From: Chloroflexota bacterium
GTDB lineage: Bacteria > Chloroflexota > Anaerolineae > CG2-30-64-16
NCBI GenBank assembly: GCA_029555885.1
Contig: JAKPQT010000525.1
Span: 1 to 9,937, forward strand
Reading direction: 5' to 3'
Length of the DNA: 9,937 nucleotides
Shown here piece by piece: positions 5,771 to 9,937 of the stretch. The translations under genes were made by a program, and so were the position numbers. Position 1 is the first letter of the stretch; the number at the start of each line of letters is the position of its first letter. The notes under the pieces were generated by a model. That model searched no databases. It was not told the DNA's origin and worked only from the letters and a program-made list of their open reading frames with translations.

Positions 5771-8347
5771 ATGCTCGCTGTGATTTCCTGGTGGCTGATC
5801 GCTCAGGTGCTCGGCCTCGTCGCCTTGCCGCTGACCTGGCGGCTATTTGCGCGCTTCGATGGGCGGGGGTACCCGTTCGCGAAGGCGTTGGGCCTGTTGC
5901 TCGTGGCCTATTTCCTGTGGCTGGGCGCAATCTACCACATCCTGCCCAACGATTTGGGCGGCATCCTTTTTGCGCTCGTGCTCGTCGCCGCGGTGTCATG
6001 GTGGCTGGGCCGGGAGGGCTGGCAGCGGGACGGAGCAGGGGGGCGGCCGCTGGTCGCGTGGCTGCGCGCCAACCGGGCGCTGGTCATCGCGACCGAGGCG
6101 GTGTTCGCCGTCGTGCTGGTGGGCTGGTCGGTCTTCCGGGCGTACAATCCGGACATCGCCGGCACGGAAAAGCCGATGGAATTCGCCTTCATCAATGGGG
6201 TGCTGGGCAGCCGATTCTTCCCGCCGCAGGACCCATGGCTCTCCGGGTATGCCATCAGTTACTACTACTTCGGCTACGTCATGCTCGGTCTACTCATCCG
6301 GCTGAGCGGGGTGGACCCGGCGGTCGGGTTCAATATGGGCGTCGCGCTCTGGTACGCGCTGGTCATGGTCGGCGCATTCGGCGTCGTGCAGATGCTGGTG
6401 GAGAAGGCTCGTGCATCGTTCGCAGACTCCCGCGCCAGCATCAGATGGGGCCTGCTGGGCGCGCTGTGCGTCGGCTTCCTCGGTAACCTCGAAGGGCTGC
6501 TTGACACCGCCTATCACCGCGGGCTGCTGCCCCTGTCGTTTATTCAATGGTTTGACATAAAGAATCTCACTGAGAGTGCGCCGACCGGCGGCTGGACGGG
6601 TGGGTTCTGGTGGTGGTGGCGCGCGTCGCGCGTCATCCACGACAAGGATCTGGTCGGGAATTCCGTCGAGGTCATCGACGAGTTCCCGGCCTTCAGCTTC
6701 ATCCTGGGCGACCTCCATCCGCATGTGTTGGCACTGCCGTTCGTGTTGCTGGCCGTGGGGCTGGCAGTGAACCTGTTGTACTGGAAGCCGGAAGCTGGAT
6801 GGGCGCAGCTTCGCTGCGCACGGAAGCTGGATGGGCGCAGCTTCGCTGCGCACGGAAGCTGGAAAGAAGCGGTCGCCAGGGGGTGGCGCGGGCTTGGGGC
6901 GGCAACCGGACTGGGTACGGCTGGCGTGGTGCTATATGCGCTGGCGCTCGGTGCGTTGGGGTTCCTGAATACGTGGGACTTCCCCATCTATGTTGGGCTG
7001 GCGACGCTGGCGCTCGGTGCGGCGTTGGCTCTGCGCGAGGTGTTGGGCCTGGCCGTAATCGGTCGCGCGCTGCTCGGTGGGCTGGTCCTGGGGGCTCTCG
7101 GCGGGCTGCTCTACCTGCCGTTCTACATCGGGTTCCAGTCGCAGTTGGGCGGGCTGCGGCCCAACCTGCTGTTTCCGAGCCGTTTCAGCCAGTTTTTCCT
7201 CATGTTCGGCCCGTTTCTGGTCGTGGCCGTCAGCTTCCTGCTGGCACTGACGCTCGGTGCGCTGGCGCGGCGGCCCAGGCTCGCGGGCGTAGCCCGGCCG
7301 TTCCTGGCGACCCTGCCGTGGACGTTGCTGCTGCCCGTCCTGTTGCTGGCCTTCCTCATGCTCGGCATGGTGATCCTGGTTGCGCTGCCGGGGGGCGCAA
7401 GCTACCTGCAGGAGATTCTCAGCCAACCGGGTGTGGGCGAGCGGGCGGGCGATGGCACGGTCGGTGGGCTGGCGGCATTGGTCGTGCGCCTGCGGCTTGC
7501 TGCGCCGTGGACCTGGCTCGTCCTCGCTGTGCTCATCGCATGGGGCGTCGGGGTGGCATGGGCGCTCATGCGCCGCACGGCGAGGGAAGATGACGGCCCC
7601 GCGCCGCGCACGGACATCCTTGCAGTTTTTATGATCGTGATCGCCCTGGTGCTGGCATACATTCCGGAGTTCTTGTACTTGCGGGATCTGTTCGGCTCGC
7701 GCATGAACACGGTCTTCAAGTTCTATTACCAGGCGTGGGCATTGCTTGGCATTGCCGCGGTCTATGGATTGAGCCGGCTGGCGGAGCGCGGTACGCGGCC
7801 AGCGCTGAGGATGCCCGCGCTGGTAGGGGCCGGGCTGCTCCTGCTCGGCGGGCTGTGGTATCCGCTGGCTGCGATTCCGAGCAAGGCCGACTATTTCCGG
7901 GGTGAGCCGTCGCTGAACGGCTTGCGTTACCTGCAGCTTTACAACCCGGCGGACCGGGCTGCGATCGAATGGCTGCGAGCCAATGTTGCACCGGATGCCC
8001 TGGTGCTTGAGTCGAGCGGCGGGTCGTACAGCCCTGAAGGCGCGGGCCGCGTCTCGATGGCAACGGGCAACCCGACGCTGCTCGGCTGGGACTTTCACGA
8101 GCGGCAATGGCGCGGCGAAGCGTACGATGAGCTGGTCGCCGGCCGGCCCGAGGCGCTCGACCGCATCTACCGCACCGCGACTGCGGAGGAGCTGCCCGCG
8201 CTGCTCGACCAGTGGGACGTGGACTATGTGTATGTCGGCGCGCTGGAGCGGAACAAGTACGGCGTGGGCGATGTTGCGCTCGGCCGATTCGATGCTGCGC
8301 TGACGAAGGTGTACGACCAGGACGGCGTGCGGATTTACGCACGATAG
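5771..8347 (+). CDS. Single-domain YYY-family (DUF2298/Chlor_Arch_YYY) membrane protein, 858 aa
   Basis: Highly hydrophobic multi-pass protein, full length for the single-domain class (700-900 residues). Blocks in order: an N-terminal helix pair (starting MLAVISWWLIAQ) that matches the start of the YYY half upstream; NPDIAGTEKPMEFAF around 126-140; YYYFG 164-168; DEFPAFSFILGDLHPH ending at 318; NTWD 400-403; YLRDLF then RMNTVFKFYYQAW from 644; and a soluble end with AAIEWLRANV and VDYVYVGALER, likely extracytoplasmic. A GT-C-type glycosyltransferase or lipid-linked-sugar handling role is likely, but the reaction is not known. Start chosen at ATG 5771 on AGGA spacing (a TTG three bases earlier is possible). 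It has its own candidate promoter. Oddity: residues ~338-366, between the DLHPH helix and the NTWD helix, come from a tandem hairpin repeat; the upstream paralogue has a much shorter, ordinary loop there. Confidence 0.92.
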   Translation: MLAVISWWLIAQVLGLVALPLTWRLFARFDGRGYPFAKALGLLLVAYFLWLGAIYHILPNDLGGILFALVLVAAVSWWLGREGWQRDGAGGRPLVAWLRANRALVIATEAVFAVVLVGWSVFRAYNPDIAGTEKPMEFAFINGVLGSRFFPPQDPWLSGYAISYYYFGYVMLGLLIRLSGVDPAVGFNMGVALWYALVMVGAFGVVQMLVEKARASFADSRASIRWGLLGALCVGFLGNLEGLLDTAYHRGLLPLSFIQWFDIKNLTESAPTGGWTGGFWWWWRASRVIHDKDLVGNSVEVIDEFPAFSFILGDLHPHVLALPFVLLAVGLAVNLLYWKPEAGWAQLRCARKLDGRSFAAHGSWKEAVARGWRGLGAATGLGTAGVVLYALALGALGFLNTWDFPIYVGLATLALGAALALREVLGLAVIGRALLGGLVLGALGGLLYLPFYIGFQSQLGGLRPNLLFPSRFSQFFLMFGPFLVVAVSFLLALTLGALARRPRLAGVARPFLATLPWTLLLPVLLLAFLMLGMVILVALPGGASYLQEILSQPGVGERAGDGTVGGLAALVVRLRLAAPWTWLVLAVLIAWGVGVAWALMRRTAREDDGPAPRTDILAVFMIVIALVLAYIPEFLYLRDLFGSRMNTVFKFYYQAWALLGIAAVYGLSRLAERGTRPALRMPALVGAGLLLLGGLWYPLAAIPSKADYFRGEPSLNGLRYLQLYNPADRAAIEWLRANVAPDALVLESSGGSYSPEGAGRVSMATGNPTLLGWDFHERQWRGEAYDELVAGRPEALDRIYRTATAEELPALLDQWDVDYVYVGALERNKYGVGDVALGRFDAALTKVYDQDGVRIYAR
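6783..6863 (+). repeat. Tandem 32-bp hairpin repeat inserted in frame in the YYY gene
   Basis: Two identical 32-base units (6790-6821 and 6822-6853) are followed by a 10-base partial third copy (6854-6863). A GGAAGCC heptamer (6783-6789) precedes them. Each unit starts GGAAGCTGGA, as in the heptamer element at 2454-2636, so the two share a family. Each unit also contains a perfect 7-bp stem GCGCAGC-TTC-GCTGCGC (6803-6819 and 6835-6851). Since 32 is not a multiple of three, each unit is read in a different frame (GWAQLRCARKL, then DGRSFAAHGSWK), yet the whole insert keeps the gene open. Confidence 0.85.
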
Positions 8348-8353
8348 ATTTTG

Positions 8354-8445
8354 AACCGTGAAGGCGCGAAGAACGCTAAGGTAGACATAAGGAGAAACAA
8401 GTGATGAGTAAAGAGGTCCTTCGCGCTCTTGGCATCTTGGCGGTT
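8354..8445 (+). repeat. Imperfect 28-bp inverted repeat filling the intergenic gap
   Basis: The left arm 8354-8381 (AACCGTGAAGGCGCGAAG...) pairs with the right arm 8418-8445 at 21 of 28 positions, around a 36-base loop. Each arm has a loose AAG periodicity of about 8-9 bases (CCGTGAAG, GCGCGAAG, ACGCTAAG). This is the style of a widespread environmental-genome palindrome whose antisense reading gives false ORFs with DAKSAK-like strings. It occupies almost all of the 112 bases between the two genes. It could act as an RNA hairpin, a partial terminator or a mobile repeat; no T-run follows it. Confidence 0.75.
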
Positions 8446-8463
8446 AGGTTGGGGTCTGTATGA
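8404..8463 (+). CDS. Possible 19-aa leader ORF coupled to the Agl23-like gene
   Basis: ATG at 8404 follows AAGGAG (8389-8394) by 9 bases, the best ribosome site in the gap. It reads 19 codons (MSKEVLRALGILAVRLGSV) to TGA 8461-8463, which overlaps the next ATG as ATGA. The downstream gene has only a weak site of its own (GGGG 5 bases before its ATG), so coupled initiation is plausible. Most of this ORF is the right arm of the palindromic repeat, so it may be fortuitous. No known protein is recognised. Confidence 0.25.
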   Translation: MSKEVLRALGILAVRLGSV

Positions 8464-9860
8464 TCGGACAGGCAGAGTTAGTTCGAGGGGCGGCGCGGCC
8501 GCTGCGGTGGGCCGCGTGGCTGACCGTCGAGCGGGCCGCGTATGCACTTGTGGCGCTTGTCGCGCTCGGCGTGCGGCTCGTGCGCCTTGATGCGTGGTCG
8601 CTGACCCCGGCAGAGGCCGCACAGGCCCTCCCTGCGCTGGCCGCGACCGCCGGCGTGCAGCCCGATCTGGCGGGCCTGTCGCCGCTGCTCTACACGCTCC
8701 AGCGCACGGTTTTCACGCTCTTTGGGGCGACGGACCTTGCGGCGCGCATCCAACCGGCCCTGCTCGGTGGACTGTCGCCGCTGCTGTTCTACGCGCTGCG
8801 CCAGCGGTTGAGCCGCGGCGGCGCGCTGGCTGCGGCCGCGCTGTGGGCCGTCTCGCCATTGGCCGTGTGGAGCAGCCGCCTGGCGCTCGGGGATGCGCTC
8901 GTGCCGGCGCTGGCGCTGGCGGTGCTGGCCGCGTTGGTGCAGTTTACGCGACCCGATGCTGAGGAATCTGCACGCGCGCGCGGGACTGCGGCCGCGTGGC
9001 TCGGGATTGCGCTCGGCCTGCTGCTGGTCAGCGGCAAGAACGCGTATACCGTGCTGCTGGCTGCGGCTGTGGCCGCGCTATGGTGGCCTGGGGCCGCGCG
9101 TCGCGTGTTTGCGCTGGCACGACAGGTGCGCAAGCCGCTGCTCACCGGTCTGGCCGCAGCGGCGCTGTCGGGAGCGACCTTCTTCTTCCTCTCCCCGAGC
9201 GCGCTCGCATCCGCGGTCGGGCGGGCGGGGCAGTGGTTGGAGGGGCTTCTTCGTGCTGGCGGCGACTACTCAGCGTGGGACATCCTGCGGCGGCTGCTCA
9301 TCAGCGAGATGGCTTTGCTTGGTTTCGCGGTGGCGGGGCTGGTCTGGAGCATCCGCAATCGCGACCGCCTGGGCCAGTGGGCGGCGTTGGCGGCGGGGCT
9401 GGCTCTGCTCCTTGCGCTGCTGGGCCGGGCGCGCCATCCGGTGGACCTGGCGCTGGTCACGCTCGCGCTGACGCTCCTGGCAGGGCCGGCGGTCAGCCGC
9501 ATCCTCACGAATGCCTGGACCTGGCGCCGGGAGACCGATCCCTGGCTGCTCGTGGCGCTCAGTCTCGCGCTGGTGTTTGCAGCGGCTATTTGCCTGCCGG
9601 GCGCGTTTGACCCGCGCAACGGCGCAGACTGGCGCGCGGTCTATACGGGCATCGGCATCGCGACCGCACTCGTCTCGGTCGTCATCTGGATAGCGTATGG
9701 CGTCTACGGGAGCTGGCGGATCGTAGTACTGGCCGCGCCGGTCGTGCCGCTGCTGCTCGGCCTGCTGTGGGGGCTCAGCCAGACCGCATCGCTCAGCTTC
9801 GAGCAGGCCGAAGGATCCTTTGTCCGATGCCTTGATTCCGACAATCCCTGCGGACGGTGA
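8460..9860 (+). CDS. Agl23-like GT-C membrane protein (TIGR03663-type), degenerate motifs, C-terminus probably truncated
   Basis: 466-residue hydrophobic protein with about ten predicted helices. The N-terminal layout fits the GT-C/PMT-like family that typically neighbours YYY genes: VRLVRLDAW after helix 1 (R39), LFGATDLAARIQPALLGGL (R96), VSPLAVWSSRLALGDA (R140, D145). By eye, the expected Asp-Glu pair near residue 50 reads TPAE (no Asp), and the expected His-Gly-Pro reads LSPLLY at 73-78. If aligned correctly, it may be a non-catalytic partner or one whose active site has drifted. The start at ATG 8460 overlaps a possible leader ORF. The last ~16-20 residues (after LSFE) are the antisense of a GNAT acetyltransferase fragment, so the natural C-terminus is probably missing. 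A partner role for the YYY proteins is inferred from known gene neighbourhood, not from sequence. Confidence 0.82.
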   Translation: MIGQAELVRGAARPLRWAAWLTVERAAYALVALVALGVRLVRLDAWSLTPAEAAQALPALAATAGVQPDLAGLSPLLYTLQRTVFTLFGATDLAARIQPALLGGLSPLLFYALRQRLSRGGALAAAALWAVSPLAVWSSRLALGDALVPALALAVLAALVQFTRPDAEESARARGTAAAWLGIALGLLLVSGKNAYTVLLAAAVAALWWPGAARRVFALARQVRKPLLTGLAAAALSGATFFFLSPSALASAVGRAGQWLEGLLRAGGDYSAWDILRRLLISEMALLGFAVAGLVWSIRNRDRLGQWAALAAGLALLLALLGRARHPVDLALVTLALTLLAGPAVSRILTNAWTWRRETDPWLLVALSLALVFAAAICLPGAFDPRNGADWRAVYTGIGIATALVSVVIWIAYGVYGSWRIVVLAAPVVPLLLGLLWGLSQTASLSFEQAEGSFVRCLDSDNPCGR

Positions 9861-9937
9861 GATCCTGAATATAGGCGTCACTGACACCGTCGCTGATCGC
9901 CCGTCCCATTCCAATAACATCCCCTCTCTTTATCGCA
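9793..9937 (-). pseudogene. GNAT-family N-acetyltransferase fragment, 5' part beyond the window, 3' end lost
   Basis: Reading the minus strand from the right edge gives one open frame of 47 codons to TGA at 9793-9795, including DVIGMGRAISDGVSDAYIQD, then LTVRRDCRNQGIGQRIL. This is the classic GNAT core: beta-4 with the GMGR turn, the YIQDLTV strand, and the acetyl-CoA pyrophosphate loop RNQGIG (pattern R/Q-x-x-G-x-G). After GQRIL the resemblance stops, and five unrelated residues lead to the stop. The normal helix after motif A and the C-terminal half (~60-70 residues) are absent. The lost end coincides with the abnormal end of the + strand gene, so the junction lies near 9795-9813. The frame is too short and start-less within the window for a standard ORF call. 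Confidence 0.8.

Noticed and set aside
8348..8459. Sigma-70 promoter for the Agl23-like gene (TTGAAC at 8351-8356)
   Set aside because: No acceptable -10 hexamer lies 16-18 bases downstream, and the candidate falls inside the repeat arm.
8335..8622. Minus-strand ORF of 95 codons across the intergenic repeat
   Set aside because: Its C-terminal half (NRQDAKSAKD, then a hydrophobic run) is the typical false translation of the palindromic repeat; the rest is antisense to the Agl23-like gene.

Overview
The window looks like a high-GC bacterial chromosome fragment, most likely Chloroflexota (Anaerolineae/Caldilineae/Thermomicrobia-like). Three things point there. The genes are paralogues of the large membrane-protein family with the YYYFG motif (Chlor_Arch_YYY, DUF2298), known mainly from Chloroflexi and some archaea. 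The last gene resembles the Agl23-type partner of that family. Short palindromic repeats of a kind common in Chloroflexi genomes are scattered through the region. Family assignments are from memory of the motifs; no database search was run.

Layout, all main genes on the + strand. (1) 1-1157: C-terminal part of a YYY-family protein, entering from the left edge. Its first ~30 codons are read in frame 1 and the rest in frame 3, so there is a frameshift at about 61-92. (2) 1154-5689: a 1511-residue protein, starting with a GTGA overlap on the previous stop. A GT39/PMT-like glycosyltransferase half (about residues 1-700) is fused to a complete YYY-family half (about 727-1511). (3) 5690-5767: a short gap with an extended -10 promoter candidate. 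(4) 5771-8347: a full-length single-domain YYY protein of 858 residues. (5) 8348-8459: a gap filled by an imperfect 28-bp inverted repeat, whose right half encodes a possible 19-residue leader ORF overlapping the next start codon. (6) 8460-9860: an Agl23-like GT-C membrane protein. Two of the residue groups expected to be conserved appear lost, and its C-terminus looks cut off. (7) 9793-9937, minus strand: a fragment of a GNAT acetyltransferase colliding head-on with the end of gene (6). This marks a rearrangement or assembly breakpoint near 9795-9813.

The four membrane proteins are probably envelope polyisoprenyl-phosphate-dependent sugar transferases, or factors that handle lipid-linked sugars, acting together on a surface glycoconjugate. 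No substrate can be read from the sequence. The three YYY copies share the EK.MEFAF, YYYFG, DLHPH, NTWD and RMNT(V/L)FKFY blocks (the partial copy shows only the last).

The most unusual layer is the repeats. At least two, and probably four, small repeat/hairpin elements lie inside the reading frames of genes (2) and (4) without breaking them, adding low-complexity peptide to loops between membrane helices. No tRNA, rRNA, CRISPR array, transposase gene or origin was seen, and no gene-free stretch exceeds about 115 bases.
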